Assembly (NCBI RefSeq): GCF_028737205.1
Contig: NZ_JAQZAL010000006.1
Location: forward strand, 153,226 to 217,225
From: Actinomycetospora lutea
GTDB lineage: Bacteria > Actinomycetota > Actinomycetes > Mycobacteriales > Pseudonocardiaceae
DNA: 64,000 nucleotides
Reading direction: 5' to 3'
Positions 24,695 to 34,228 of the stretch are shown here, piece after piece (positions within the stretch are counted from its first letter, which is position 1; every line of letters begins with the position of its first letter). The notes beneath the pieces are model-generated. The model had not been told where the DNA came from. It searched no databases and worked only from the letters and a program-made list of their open reading frames with translations. The position numbers were made by a program, and so were the translations under genes.

Positions 24695-26629
24695 ATGACC
24701 GCCACCGCACCCGCGAACGTCGACACCGGCGCCGCCACCCATCCCCTCGACCTGGCCACCGCCGACGAGTTCCGCGCGGTCCGTGAGGTGCTCGACGAGG
24801 CCGGCCTGCTCGGCGACGCCGTGCGCTACTGCTTCGCCGGGCTCGAGGAGCCGGACAAGGCCACCGTCCTCGCCCACACCGACGGCGACCGGGTCGACCG
24901 GCGCTTCCGCGTCCTGCTGCTCGACATGAGCGGGGCGCCCTCGCGCGACGTCGTCGTCTCCGCGTCCCGCCGCGAGATCGACTCGGCGACCGAGCTCGAC
25001 CCGGCCACGAGCGGCCAGCTCCCGATCATCGACTCCGAGTTCGAGATCATGGAGGAGATCGTCCTGGCGTCCCAGGAGTGGTGCGACGCGTTGCGCCGCC
25101 GCGACATCGACCCCGCCACGGTGCGGGCCGTGCCGCTCTCGGCGGGCGCGTACTACCCGGAGGAGTCGGGCCGCCGCATGGCGCGGGTGCTCGGGTTCCG
25201 CCAGGACCACGAGAAGGACTCGCCCTGGGCCCACCCGGTGGACGGCGTCGTCGCCTACGTCGACCTGACCCGCCGCGAGGTCACCCGCGTGATCGACCAC
25301 GCACCGCTGCCGGTGCCCGACGAGCCCGGCAACTTCGACGACCCCGAGCAGGTCGGGCCGCAGCGCACCACCCTCAAGCCGATCGAGATCACCCAGCCCG
25401 AGGGCGTGAGCTTCCGCCTCGAGGGCAACCGGCTGCGCTGGGAGGGCTGGGACCTGCGCGTCGGCTTCAACGAGCGCGAGGGCCTGACCCTGCACCAGAT
25501 CGGCATCCACGGTCGCCCGGTGGTCTACCGGGCCTCGATCGCCGAGATGGTCGTGCCCTACGCCGACCCGTCGCCGGTGCGGTTCTGGCAGAACTACTTC
25601 GACGCCGGCGAGTACATGTTCGCCCGCTACGCCAACTCCCTCGAGCTCGGCTGCGACTGCCTCGGCGAGATCCGGTACATGGACGTCGTCGTGGCCGACG
25701 ACGACGGGTCGCCGCGCACGATCACGAACGCGATCTGCCTGCACGAGGAGGACTACGGCATCCTCTGGAAGCACTCCGACCTGTTCACCAACGCGTCGGA
25801 GACCCGTCGCCAGCGCCGCATGGTGATCTCGTTCTTCACCACCATCGGCAACTACGACTACGGCTTCTACTGGTACCTCTACCTCGACGGCACGATCGCG
25901 TGCGAGTCGAAGCTGACCGGCATCCCGTTCACCTCGGCCTACCCGTCCGAGGGGCACCCGTTCGCCACGCCGGTGGCGCCGGGCCTCGGGCTGCCCTACC
26001 ACCAGCACCTGTTCTCGGCCCGCCTCGACATGGCCGTCGACGGCACCCGCAACGTCGTCGAGGAGTGCGAGGCCGTCGCGCTGCCGGTGGGCGACGACAA
26101 CCCCTGGGGCAACGCCTTCACCGAGTCCCGCACGCGGCTGACCCGCGAGGCCGACGCCCGGCGGGTCGCCGACCCGGGCCGCGGGCGCACGTGGCAGGTG
26201 GTCAACCCGGGGTCGACCAACCGGCACGGCCGGCCGGTGGCCTACGCCCTGCACGCCGAGGGCAGCCCCACGCTGCTCGCCGACGACAGCTCGGTCGTCG
26301 CCGGACGCGCCGCCTTCGCCACGAAGCACCTCTGGGTCACCGCGTACGACGCCGACGAGCGCTACCCCGCGGGTGACTACGTCAACCAGCACGCCGGCGG
26401 GGCGGGCCTGCCGACCTGGACCGCGGCCGACCGGTCGCTCGACGAGGGCGGGCAGGGCGCCGACGTCGTCCTGTGGCACACGTTCGGCCTGACGCACGTG
26501 CCGCGCCCGGAGGACTGGCCGATCATGCCCGTCGACTACGCCGGCTTCCGGCTGATGCCCGTCGGGTTCTTCGACCGCAACCCCACGCTGGACGTGCCGC
26601 CGTCGTCGAACGGGCACTGCCACAGCTGA
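24695..26629 (+). CDS. Copper-containing primary amine oxidase
   Basis: A 644-residue copper amine oxidase that oxidises primary amines to aldehydes with release of ammonia and H2O2. The precursor of topaquinone is Y387 in TIGNYDYGFYWY, the catalytic base D303 in NYFDAGEY, and the copper ligands H436 and H438 (YHQH) and H601 (GLTHVPR). The spacing D303-Y387 (84) equals that of Arthrobacter globiformis oxidase. No signal peptide is seen, so it is cytoplasmic. ATG 24695 follows GACAGGAGG. It is paired with the upstream APC permease and ends in a strong terminator. Confidence 0.95.
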   Translation: MTATAPANVDTGAATHPLDLATADEFRAVREVLDEAGLLGDAVRYCFAGLEEPDKATVLAHTDGDRVDRRFRVLLLDMSGAPSRDVVVSASRREIDSATELDPATSGQLPIIDSEFEIMEEIVLASQEWCDALRRRDIDPATVRAVPLSAGAYYPEESGRRMARVLGFRQDHEKDSPWAHPVDGVVAYVDLTRREVTRVIDHAPLPVPDEPGNFDDPEQVGPQRTTLKPIEITQPEGVSFRLEGNRLRWEGWDLRVGFNEREGLTLHQIGIHGRPVVYRASIAEMVVPYADPSPVRFWQNYFDAGEYMFARYANSLELGCDCLGEIRYMDVVVADDDGSPRTITNAICLHEEDYGILWKHSDLFTNASETRRQRRMVISFFTTIGNYDYGFYWYLYLDGTIACESKLTGIPFTSAYPSEGHPFATPVAPGLGLPYHQHLFSARLDMAVDGTRNVVEECEAVALPVGDDNPWGNAFTESRTRLTREADARRVADPGRGRTWQVVNPGSTNRHGRPVAYALHAEGSPTLLADDSSVVAGRAAFATKHLWVTAYDADERYPAGDYVNQHAGGAGLPTWTAADRSLDEGGQGADVVLWHTFGLTHVPRPEDWPIMPVDYAGFRLMPVGFFDRNPTLDVPPSSNGHCHS

Positions 26630-26637
26630 CCCCGGGA

Positions 26638-26682
26638 ACGACACCGGCCGGTACCGCGCTGTGCGGTACCGGCCGGTGTCGT
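26638..26682. terminator. Strong bidirectional hairpin terminator
   Basis: Perfect 20-base arms (26638-26657 and 26663-26682) around a five-base loop, starting eight bases after the amine oxidase stop and ending 10 bases before the convergent small membrane gene stop. The stem is very GC-rich and lacks a clean U tract on the plus strand, as is common in actinomycetes. Confidence 0.85.
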
Positions 26683-26692
26683 GTGTGCCGGG

Positions 26693-26953
26693 TCAGGACC
26701 GGCGACGCAGGGTCATCCAGAGCACGGCGGTGCCGACGCCGACCGCGCCGATGACGAGCACCCAGCGCGGGTCGACGCTCGCGAGGGCGCCGGTGAGGGC
26801 GAGGACCGCGATGACGATCGCGGTCAGCCCGGCGACGAGCCCCAGCGGGTCGGGGCCGGGACGGGTCGCCGGGGTGCGCCCGGTGTCCTCGTCCTCGATC
26901 AGGTCCACGTCACGGTGGACGGTGTAGGGCTGGTCGGGGGTCTTGTCATCCAC
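26693..26953 (-). CDS. Small two-helix membrane protein
   Basis: An 86-residue protein with an acidic N-terminal tail (RDVDLIEDEDTG) and two predicted membrane helices (LGLVAGLTAIVIAVLALTGA and WVLVIGAVGVGTAVLWMTL). GTG at 26953 overlaps the end of the PspC gene by eight bases, so it is translated from the same message. No enzymatic motif is seen. Similar small membrane proteins often accompany PspC genes in actinobacteria; function unknown. Confidence 0.7.
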   Translation of the reverse strand: MDDKTPDQPYTVHRDVDLIEDEDTGRTPATRPGPDPLGLVAGLTAIVIAVLALTGALASVDPRWVLVIGAVGVGTAVLWMTLRRRS

Positions 26954-28181
26954 GGCGCACCTCCACGTCCCCGCCGCCGCTGACGGCCTGCAGGTCGATC
27001 CGGGGTCCCCCGGGCCCGTCGGGCCCGAGGTCGGTCACGGGGCCGGAGCCGCGCCCGAGGCAGTCGGCGTCGCCGCCGCCGGACTCGCACGTGGCGGTGA
27101 CGTCCGCGGTCGCGGGCACGATGACGGTGACGTCCCCGGCGCCGCTCTGCACCTGGGTGCGCACGGGCAGCGGGGCGGGCCCGAGGTCGCGCAGGTCGAG
27201 CTCCGCGTCGCCGTAGGCCGTCTCGTAGGCCGGGGCCACCGCGGTCGCCGCCGGGCGCCACCGCGCGTCGCCGAGGGTCTGGACGGCGCCGGCGCCGTCG
27301 GTCTGCTGGTACCCGTCGACCTGGTCGATCCACGGCGGCGGGCCGGTGCGTCCGTCGTCGTTCGCCGCGGCGACCAGCAGCAGCGCGAGCGGCACGGCGG
27401 CCACCACGAGGCTGCGGCCCTGGTGGCGGAACGCGCCGACGACCAGGCCGGCGCCGACCACGGCCAGCGCGGTGCCGACCACGGCGGTCACCCCGAGGGG
27501 GACGAGCCCGAGCAGCCCGAGCCCGGCGACGACCGCGGCCGCGACGAGCGCCGCGGCGAGCGTCAGCGGCACGAGCTTCGAGCGCGGCGGCTTCGGCGCG
27601 GGGGGCGCGGCCGGCTCGGGCAGGTCCCACGCGAACGGCGCGGCACCCAGCGGGTCCCACGACGGCGGGCGGGGCGTGTCCGCCGTGCCCTCGACGCCCT
27701 CGGCGCCCGGCGCCGCGGCGGCGTCACCGGCCACGGCCGGGCGCTGCGGATCGCGCAGGTGCCCGCGGCTGCGGTGCAGCGCGTACACCAGCGCGAGCAC
27801 GGTGACCACGGCGATGACCGTGCCGAGGTCGCCGGAGAAGGCCCCGACGACCGCGGCGACCGCCAGCAGGGTGCCGAGGACGATCGCCCACACCGGCGTC
27901 TCGCGCCGGCCCTGCGCGTCGACCCGCGGCAGCACCAGCATGCCGGCCAGGTACACGAGCAGGCCGAAGCCGTAGAACGCCGACACGACGAACGCGACGC
28001 GCACCAGCGTCGGGTCGATGGCGTAGCGCCGCGCGATCGCGGCGCAGACGCCGCCGATCTTGCGGTCCTCCTTGAGACGCGCGGGACGCGTCGCCCACAT
28101 CTCGCGCAGGGTCGCGCCGACGTCGGCGCCCGCCGGCGCCGGTGATCCCTGCCCCGGACTGCTCCCCGGACTGCTCATCAC
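26946..28181 (-). CDS. PspC-domain membrane protein
   Basis: A 411-residue protein. Residues about 35-90 form a PspC domain (EDRKIGGVCAAIARRYAIDP then VRVAFVVSAFYGFGLLVYL). Further helices follow at about 98-130 and 205-275, and the C-terminal 120 residues are predicted extracellular beta-rich, resembling the adhesin-like/LiaF-type domain. GTG at 28181 has GAGGAGGA six bases upstream; ATG at 28178 is the alternative. It is divergent from a PspC-type histidine kinase, so it probably senses or relays envelope stress to that system. Confidence 0.82.
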   Translation of the reverse strand: MMSSPGSSPGQGSPAPAGADVGATLREMWATRPARLKEDRKIGGVCAAIARRYAIDPTLVRVAFVVSAFYGFGLLVYLAGMLVLPRVDAQGRRETPVWAIVLGTLLAVAAVVGAFSGDLGTVIAVVTVLALVYALHRSRGHLRDPQRPAVAGDAAAAPGAEGVEGTADTPRPPSWDPLGAAPFAWDLPEPAAPPAPKPPRSKLVPLTLAAALVAAAVVAGLGLLGLVPLGVTAVVGTALAVVGAGLVVGAFRHQGRSLVVAAVPLALLLVAAANDDGRTGPPPWIDQVDGYQQTDGAGAVQTLGDARWRPAATAVAPAYETAYGDAELDLRDLGPAPLPVRTQVQSGAGDVTVIVPATADVTATCESGGGDADCLGRGSGPVTDLGPDGPGGPRIDLQAVSGGGDVEVRRG

Positions 28182-28327
28182 GCCTCATCCTCCTCGCTCC
28201 GGCGATCCGGACACCGAGACTGCGCGAGCGACCGGCCCCGGGAATCCGGGAGCCACCCCGGTCCTGCCCCCGAGACGACCCCGAGGACCTCGGGGGTCGA
28301 GGCGGGCCCACCGGGGGTCCGTGACGT

Positions 28328-29707
28328 GTGACGATGGGCGACGTGGACGAGGCGACGACCCTGCGCACCGGCACCCCGCCGGCCACCGGGGACGCGCCTG
28401 CGCCGGCCCCGGAGCCGGCACCGGAGCCGGCCCCCGCGCCGGCCCCGGCGCCGACCGGCCCGGTGATCCACCGCATCCGCCGCCGGCGGCAGGGCTCGGT
28501 GATCGCGGGCGTCACCGGCGGGGTGGCCGACCACCTCGGGGTCGACGTCCTGCGCGTGCGCCTGGTGTTCGTGCTGCTCGTCGCGGCCGCGGGCGCGGGC
28601 TTCATCGCCTACGCCGCGCTGTGGCTGTTCTGCCCGATCGAGCCGCGGGGCGTGCCGCGCGCGGTGCCGCCCCGCGAGCGCCGGCAGGGTCTCGGGCTCG
28701 CGACGCTCGGCGTGCTGCTCGCCTTCGTGATCTCCGGGCTCGGCGGGCAGCTCTCCGGCTGGGTGATCGGGCCGCTGGCCGTCGTGGTCATCGGCGTGGC
28801 GCTGGTGTGGCGCGAGGCCGACACCGGCGGCGCGGCCGTGGTGGGCGAGACGGGGTGGCGCTCGCGGTGGCTGGTCGGGCGCCGGCTCGGCCTGCTGCGG
28901 CTGCTGGCGGGCGCGCTGCTGGTCGCCATGGGCATCGCGGTGTTCCTGCTCGGCAACGTCGACCTCGGCCAGGTCCAGTTCGGTGTCCTCGCCGCGCTCG
29001 CCACGCTGGCCGGCGTCGTCGTCATCACCGTGCCGTGGTGGATGCGCCTGGTGCGCGAGCTCGGCAGCGAGCGCCGCGAGCGCATCCGGGGCCAGGAGCG
29101 CGCCGACATCGCCGCGCACCTGCACGACTCGGTGCTCCAGACCCTGGCGCTGATCCAGAAGCAGGCCGGCGAGGACACCGCGGGCCGCGAGGTGCGCCGG
29201 CTCGCGCGCAGCCAGGAGCGCGAGCTGCGGGCGTGGCTCTACGGCCCGCCGGGCGGCGACGCCGGGCGCCCCGCCGGGTCCGGGGACGCCACGCTGGCCG
29301 CCGCGCTGGCGACGGCCGCGGGCGAGGTCGAGGACGACTACGGGCTGCGGGTGGCGCCGGTCGTCGTCGGCGACGCGGACCTCGACCCCGACACGACCGC
29401 GCTCGTCGCGGCCGCCCGCGAGGCGATGGTGAACGCCGCCAAGCACGCCGGCGTCGACGAGGTCGACGTCTACGTGGAGGTCGAGCCGGACACCGTCGAG
29501 GTCTTCGTGCGCGACCGCGGCCGCGGGTTCGACCCCGACGCCGTGCCCGAGGACCGCCGCGGTCTCGCGGGCTCGGTCCACGACCGCATGACCCGCCACG
29601 GCGGGAGCGTGCGCCTGCGCACCGCGCCCGGGGAGGGCACCGAGGTCGGCCTCGTGCTGCCCCGCACCCGGCGCGGTGCCCCCGTTCCCCAGGAGGAGAG
29701 CCGATGA
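28328..29707 (+). CDS. PspC-type sensor histidine kinase
   Basis: A 459-residue kinase. After a Pro-Ala-rich N-terminal tail comes a PspC domain (about 50-105, GSVIAGVTGGVADHLGVDV), then membrane helices to about 245, then a HisKA_3 domain with phosphoacceptor H266 in AAHLHDSVLQTL and a HATPase_c domain with the N box EAMVNAAKHAG and DRGRGFDP. This is the NarL-type kinase family. Start is GTG 28328 or ATG 28334; no clear ribosome site. Its stop overlaps the response regulator start as ATGA. Together with the divergent PspC protein it resembles actinobacterial envelope-stress systems. Confidence 0.88.
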   Translation: MTMGDVDEATTLRTGTPPATGDAPAPAPEPAPEPAPAPAPAPTGPVIHRIRRRRQGSVIAGVTGGVADHLGVDVLRVRLVFVLLVAAAGAGFIAYAALWLFCPIEPRGVPRAVPPRERRQGLGLATLGVLLAFVISGLGGQLSGWVIGPLAVVVIGVALVWREADTGGAAVVGETGWRSRWLVGRRLGLLRLLAGALLVAMGIAVFLLGNVDLGQVQFGVLAALATLAGVVVITVPWWMRLVRELGSERRERIRGQERADIAAHLHDSVLQTLALIQKQAGEDTAGREVRRLARSQERELRAWLYGPPGGDAGRPAGSGDATLAAALATAAGEVEDDYGLRVAPVVVGDADLDPDTTALVAAAREAMVNAAKHAGVDEVDVYVEVEPDTVEVFVRDRGRGFDPDAVPEDRRGLAGSVHDRMTRHGGSVRLRTAPGEGTEVGLVLPRTRRGAPVPQEESR

Positions 29708-30381
29708 CCGAGCCCGCGCCCGCCGAGGAGGCCGTCAGCGTCGTCCTCGTCGACGACCACGCGCTCTTCCGTCGCGGTGTCCGCGCCGAGCTCGAGTCGC
29801 TGGCCCGGCGCACCGTCAGCGTCGTCGGCGAGGCCGGGTCGGTGGACGAGGCCGTCGCCGTCATCGGCCACCGCCGTCCCGACGTCGTGCTGCTCGACGT
29901 GCACATGCCCGACGGCGGCGGGGCCGCGGTGCTCACCCGCACGCGCCCCGACCACCCGGACGTCGTGTTCCTCGCGCTCTCGGTGTCCGACGCGGCCGAG
30001 GACGTCATCTCGGTCATCCGCGCGGGCGCCCGGGGCTACGTCACCAAGACGATCTCGGGTCGTGAGCTCGCCGACGCGATCGTGCGTGTGAAGGCCGGCG
30101 ACGCCGTGTTCTCGCCGCGGCTCGCGGGGTTCGTGCTCGACGCGTTCGCCGACCGCCCGGGCGCGACGGGCGTCGTCGACCCCGAGCTCGACCAGCTCAC
30201 CCGTCGCGAGCGCGACGTCCTGCGCCTGCTGGCGCGGGGCTGGTCGTACAAGGAGATCGCCGCCGAGCTCGTCATCTCGGTCAAGACCGTGGAGACCCAC
30301 GTGTCGAGCGTCCTGCGCAAGACCCAGTCGTCGAACCGCCACGAGCTCTCGCGCTGGGCGAGCGACCGTCGACTGGTCTGA
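29704..30381 (+). CDS. NarL/LuxR-type response regulator
   Basis: A 225-residue protein with a receiver domain (acidic pocket D17-D18, phosphoacceptor D65 in VVLLDVHMPDG, switch lysine in YVTKTISG) and a C-terminal LuxR helix-turn-helix (LTRRERDVLRLLARGWSYKE and VKTVETHVSSVLRK). ATG 29704 overlaps the kinase stop. It is the cognate partner of the PspC-type kinase and probably activates envelope-stress genes, perhaps the divergent PspC operon. Confidence 0.92.
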   Translation: MTEPAPAEEAVSVVLVDDHALFRRGVRAELESLARRTVSVVGEAGSVDEAVAVIGHRRPDVVLLDVHMPDGGGAAVLTRTRPDHPDVVFLALSVSDAAEDVISVIRAGARGYVTKTISGRELADAIVRVKAGDAVFSPRLAGFVLDAFADRPGATGVVDPELDQLTRRERDVLRLLARGWSYKEIAAELVISVKTVETHVSSVLRKTQSSNRHELSRWASDRRLV

Positions 30382-30391
30382 GGCGGCCGGG

Positions 30392-32098
30392 TCAGCCCTC
30401 GTCGGCGTGGTCGTCCCCGCCGTGCCCGTCGTCGCCGGACCCGTCGCCGTGGTCGTCCCCACCGTGGTCGTCGCCGTGGTCGTCGCCGCGTCCCGAGTGG
30501 CGGTCCTCGGCCGCGCGTGACGGGGACGCCGAGGTCGTGGGCCCCGCCTCCGCGAGCGGGGTGTCGAGGCGCAGGCCCGTCGCGGCGGCGCGCGGGCTCG
30601 CCCCGTCGACGCTCTCGTCGGTGTCGATCAGCCAGCGGCCGTCGGGGCTGCGGACCATGCCGAGCTCGTGGACCTCGCGGATGCGCTCGCGGCCCTCGGG
30701 CACGAAGTCGAGGGTGGCGCGCACGGTGTCGGCGTCCAGCGCGCTCGCGTCCACGACCTGCACCGACGAGATCGTCGTCCAGAACGCCTGGTAGCGCGCG
30801 AAGCCCCCGGCCTGCGACTGGAGGTTGGGGCCGAGGCGCGCCCAGCCCGCGGCCTCGTTGCCGGTGACGACGCCGTAGTAGTCGCGGACCGCGGCCACCA
30901 TGGCGGCCTGCGGGTCGTCCGGCGTCGCGGCGCCGGGGGCGGCCACGCTCGCGCCCGTCGAGTCGGAGCCCGACGTCGAGAGCAGCGCGACACCGACCAC
31001 CCCGCCCGCGGCGAGGGCGACGAGCAGGACGAGCACGACGATCGCCGTGGTCGGCCGCCGCCCGCGGCGCCGCCGCGGCGGGAGGTCCGGGGCGGGCATG
31101 CCCTGGCGGGTCGGGGGGCCGGCCGGACCGGAGCCGCCGGATGCCGACCCGGCGCCGCCCGAGCCCGGGCCGGGCATCCACGGGTCGGAGGAGTGCCGCG
31201 CCTCGGGGACCGACGGCGGGGCGCCGGCGCCGGGGGCACCGAGCGGGACGAGGTTGGCCAGCGGCTCCTCGGCGCGCCCGCCCGCGTGCGCGATCCGGCC
31301 CAGCTCCTGGCGCGCCTCGGCGGCGGACGGGCGCTCGGCGGGGTCGTTGCGCAGCAGGCGCATGAGCAGCGCCGTGAGCGGCCCGGCCTGCGAGGGCGGC
31401 ACGACCTTGCCGGCGGCCACCGAGTGCAGCAGCGCGAGCGCGTTGTCGTCGGCACCGAACGGGGGCATGCCCTCGACGGCCGCGTAGAGGGTGGCGCCGA
31501 GGGAGAAGACGTCCGACGCCGCCGTGGAGTCGTCGCCGCGGGCGACCTCGGGCGCGAGGTAGGCCGGCGTGCCGGCGAGCATCCCGGTGCGGGTCAGCGT
31601 GAGGTCGCCGGTGGCCCGGGAGATGCCGAAGTCGGTGATCTTCACGGTGCCGTCGGCGCCGAGCAGGACGTTGCCGGGCTTGACGTCGCGGTGCACGATC
31701 CCGGCCTGGTGGGCGGCGTCGAGCGCGTCGGCGACCTGGCGCCCGATGCGCGCGACCGTGCGCGGCTCGAGCGTGGCCTGCTCGCCGAGCACGTTGGCGA
31801 GGCTGCGTGAGGGCAGGTACTCCATGACCAGCCACGGCTCGTCGCCCTCGATGGAGGCGTCGAACACCGAGATCGCGTGCGGGTGCTGCAGGCGTGCGGC
31901 GATGCGGCCCTCGCGCAGCGTGCGCTGGCGGACCTCCTCGGCCTCCCGGTCGTCCAGACCCGCGTGCAGGAACACCTGCTTGACCGCGACGACGCGCCCC
32001 AGGCGCTCGTCGGTCCCGCGCCACACCACGCCCATCGCCCCCGAGCCGATGCGCTCCTCGAGGCGGTACCGCCCGGCGACCACGCGGGGAGAGCTCAC
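30392..32098 (-). CDS. Membrane Ser/Thr protein kinase with His/Asp-rich tail
   Basis: A 568-residue PknB-like kinase. Residues 10-270 form the kinase domain: P-loop GSGAMG at 18-23, lysine K40 in VAVK, HRDVKPGN with D138, DFG at 156-158 and an APE (LAPE) motif near 181. After a Pro/Gly-rich linker there is one membrane helix at about 350-373 and an external domain of about 150 residues with no PASTA repeats. The last 35 residues are an unusual run of Asp, His and Gly (DDHGDDHGGDDHGD is part) that could bind metal ions. It is convergent with the response regulator gene. Substrates unknown. Confidence 0.9.
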   Translation of the reverse strand: MSSPRVVAGRYRLEERIGSGAMGVVWRGTDERLGRVVAVKQVFLHAGLDDREAEEVRQRTLREGRIAARLQHPHAISVFDASIEGDEPWLVMEYLPSRSLANVLGEQATLEPRTVARIGRQVADALDAAHQAGIVHRDVKPGNVLLGADGTVKITDFGISRATGDLTLTRTGMLAGTPAYLAPEVARGDDSTAASDVFSLGATLYAAVEGMPPFGADDNALALLHSVAAGKVVPPSQAGPLTALLMRLLRNDPAERPSAAEARQELGRIAHAGGRAEEPLANLVPLGAPGAGAPPSVPEARHSSDPWMPGPGSGGAGSASGGSGPAGPPTRQGMPAPDLPPRRRRGRRPTTAIVVLVLLVALAAGGVVGVALLSTSGSDSTGASVAAPGAATPDDPQAAMVAAVRDYYGVVTGNEAAGWARLGPNLQSQAGGFARYQAFWTTISSVQVVDASALDADTVRATLDFVPEGRERIREVHELGMVRSPDGRWLIDTDESVDGASPRAAATGLRLDTPLAEAGPTTSASPSRAAEDRHSGRGDDHGDDHGGDDHGDGSGDDGHGGDDHADEG

Positions 32099-32209
32099 TG
32101 GCCGCTCCCCGTCGGTGTGTCCACGGGGGTCACAGTAGAGGTCCCGACCGGGTGACGACCACGCGCCCGTGGCTCGCCACGACCCACCGGACCCGCACCG
32201 CAGTGCCGG

Positions 32210-33973
32210 TCAGTCGTCGTCGCCGAGGAGGCCGCCGACGGTGTCGCCGACGGCGTCGGTGGCGTCCTCGACCGCCTCGCCCGTGTCCTCGACGCCGGAG
32301 GACACGGACTCGACCGTGTCGTCCACCGCGTCGCCCACCGCGTCGGTGGTGTCCTCGACGTCCTCGCTCGCGTCCTCGACCGACGAGGAGACGGAGTCGG
32401 CGGTGTCGTCCACGGACTCGCTCACCGCGTCGGTGGTGTCCTCCACGACCCGCGAGGTCGTGCGGCCGACGGCGGGGACGTCGTCGACGGCGTCCCCGGC
32501 GGCCCGGCCGGTGTCGCGCACCGCGCCGGTGACGGTGCCGGTGGCGGGCTCGACGACCTCCTGGGCGGCGTTCCGCAGGGTCGCGCCGACCGTGTCGCCG
32601 GTGTCGCGCACGGCGCCGGTGACGGTGCCGGTGGCCGGGGCGACGACCTCCCGGGCCGTGTTCTGCAGCGTCGTGCCCACGGTCCGCCCGGTGTCGCGCA
32701 GCAGGCCGGACGTCGTACCCCCCAGGGGCGCGACGACCTGGTGCTCGACCGTGCCGACCGTGGTGCCGACGCCGTCCACCGTGGCGCCCAGGCCGCTCCC
32801 CACGTGGCGGACGGTGGTGTCGACGCCGCCGGTGAGCCCTCCGACGGTCGTGCCGACCCCGGCGACGGTGGTGCCGAGACCCGACCCGACGTCGTCGACC
32901 GTGTCCCCGACGCCGTCCCCGAGGTCGGGGACGAGGCCACCGCCGCCCGTGTCGCCGCCACCGCCGCCGCCACCGCCGGGTGCGCCGCCACCGGTGCCGC
33001 CGCCACCGCCGGGGACGAGGACCGGCCCGGCATCGGGAGCTCCCCCGCCGGCGGCACCGGGCGCACCCGCACCCGGTGCCGCGGCGCCGGGGAGCACGCC
33101 CGCCGAGCCGGCCGCGAGGGGACCGGGCGCTCCGGCGGGCCCGGTGCCGCCGGGCGCGCCGAGGCCGAGGTCGCTGATCGCGGCGCTGAGGGCGACACCA
33201 CCGGGGACGGCGACGCCGCCGGCCGTGGTGTCGAGCACCGACCCCGCGCCGCCGGGCAGGCCGGGGACCTGGGCGACGCCGGGCGGCAGGGCCTGCGGGT
33301 CGCCCGGGTAGGGCACGTCCTGGATCGGCAGGCCGGGCAGCGGCATGCCGGCGAGGCTCGCGATCGTGCCCGCCACCAGGAACGCGCCCGTGCTCGCGCC
33401 CAGCGCCCGGCTGCGGCCGACGCGGAACGGGTTGGTGCGCCGGCGCGCCGTGCGTCCGGGCGTCGGCTGGGGACGCACCGGCACGGCGCGGGGCGGGCGG
33501 GGCCGGGGCGCGGACGGACGGGGACGGGCCGCGTCGGGAGCGGCGGCACCGTCCTGCGCCTCGGCGGCCTCGAGGGCAGCGGCGAAGGCGAGGGCCCGGA
33601 GCTCGTCGGCGTCGGGGGCGGCCCCGGTCGTCGCGGTGACGACCTCCTCGGCGGGCCCGGCCTGCTCCGGCGCGACCGCGGGCTGCGGACCGGTCAGCCG
33701 GGCGAGGATCTCCGAGACCGGGATGCCGCCGGTGTGGCGGGCCTCGACCCGGGCCGGTACCGGTGGCAGGTCGTCGGCGGGCCGCCGGGGCACCGGGACG
33801 AGGTCGGTCCCGTGCTCGCCGGTGTCCGCGCCCGGGGCCTGCACCGTCTCGACGCCGTCCGAGTCGACGTCATCGGGCAGCGCGGGCGGGGGGACGGTCG
33901 GCGGGACCAGCAAGGTGCCGGTGGTCTCGCCCGGGTCGTCGAACCACGCGTGCCGCCCGCCGCGCTCGTTCAT
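32210..33973 (-). CDS. Long low-complexity repeat protein with one membrane segment
   Basis: A 587-residue protein of biased composition. Residues 1-185 are disordered and acidic to Pro/Arg-rich; one hydrophobic segment at about 193-212 (GASTGAFLVAGTIASLAGMP) follows an Arg-rich stop-transfer patch, so the bulk is probably outside. Then comes a Gly/Pro/Ala-rich stretch with polyglycine, then about 230 residues of repeats on the theme V-x-D-T-x-x-x-V and TGTVTGAVRDTG, predicted amphipathic helix like LEA or apolipoprotein repeats, ending in an acidic tail. The underlying DNA repeats are visible at 32220-32900. No family is recognised. The 255 bases upstream (33974-34228) hold no clear gene. 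Confidence 0.65.
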   Translation of the reverse strand: MNERGGRHAWFDDPGETTGTLLVPPTVPPPALPDDVDSDGVETVQAPGADTGEHGTDLVPVPRRPADDLPPVPARVEARHTGGIPVSEILARLTGPQPAVAPEQAGPAEEVVTATTGAAPDADELRALAFAAALEAAEAQDGAAAPDAARPRPSAPRPRPPRAVPVRPQPTPGRTARRRTNPFRVGRSRALGASTGAFLVAGTIASLAGMPLPGLPIQDVPYPGDPQALPPGVAQVPGLPGGAGSVLDTTAGGVAVPGGVALSAAISDLGLGAPGGTGPAGAPGPLAAGSAGVLPGAAAPGAGAPGAAGGGAPDAGPVLVPGGGGGTGGGAPGGGGGGGGDTGGGGLVPDLGDGVGDTVDDVGSGLGTTVAGVGTTVGGLTGGVDTTVRHVGSGLGATVDGVGTTVGTVEHQVVAPLGGTTSGLLRDTGRTVGTTLQNTAREVVAPATGTVTGAVRDTGDTVGATLRNAAQEVVEPATGTVTGAVRDTGRAAGDAVDDVPAVGRTTSRVVEDTTDAVSESVDDTADSVSSSVEDASEDVEDTTDAVGDAVDDTVESVSSGVEDTGEAVEDATDAVGDTVGGLLGDDD

Positions 33974-34228
33974 CTCGTCCGTGCTCCTCGTCCGCTGCGT
34001 CCGGCGTCCCCGACCGGTGACCTCGTCCCCACTCCGCGTAGGGGAATAGCTACTCGGACGTCACCCGACGGGGGAGAGGTCGTCCGGGGGACGAGTGGCC
34101 ATCGTTCGTGTTCCGTCGCCCAACGGGCATGTCGGCAGGGCCGACCGGGGACGGACGAAATCAGCCGTTCGCTGGACGGACAGTTGAGCGGTCATGCACC
34201 GTCGGGCGCGGTGAGCGGACCGTCCGGC

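Noticed and set aside
23066..26644. A 1192-codon open frame antisense to the permease and amine oxidase genes
   Set aside because: It has Arg/Gly/Asp-rich composition without domains and mirrors two well-supported genes; typical of antisense frames in GC-rich DNA.
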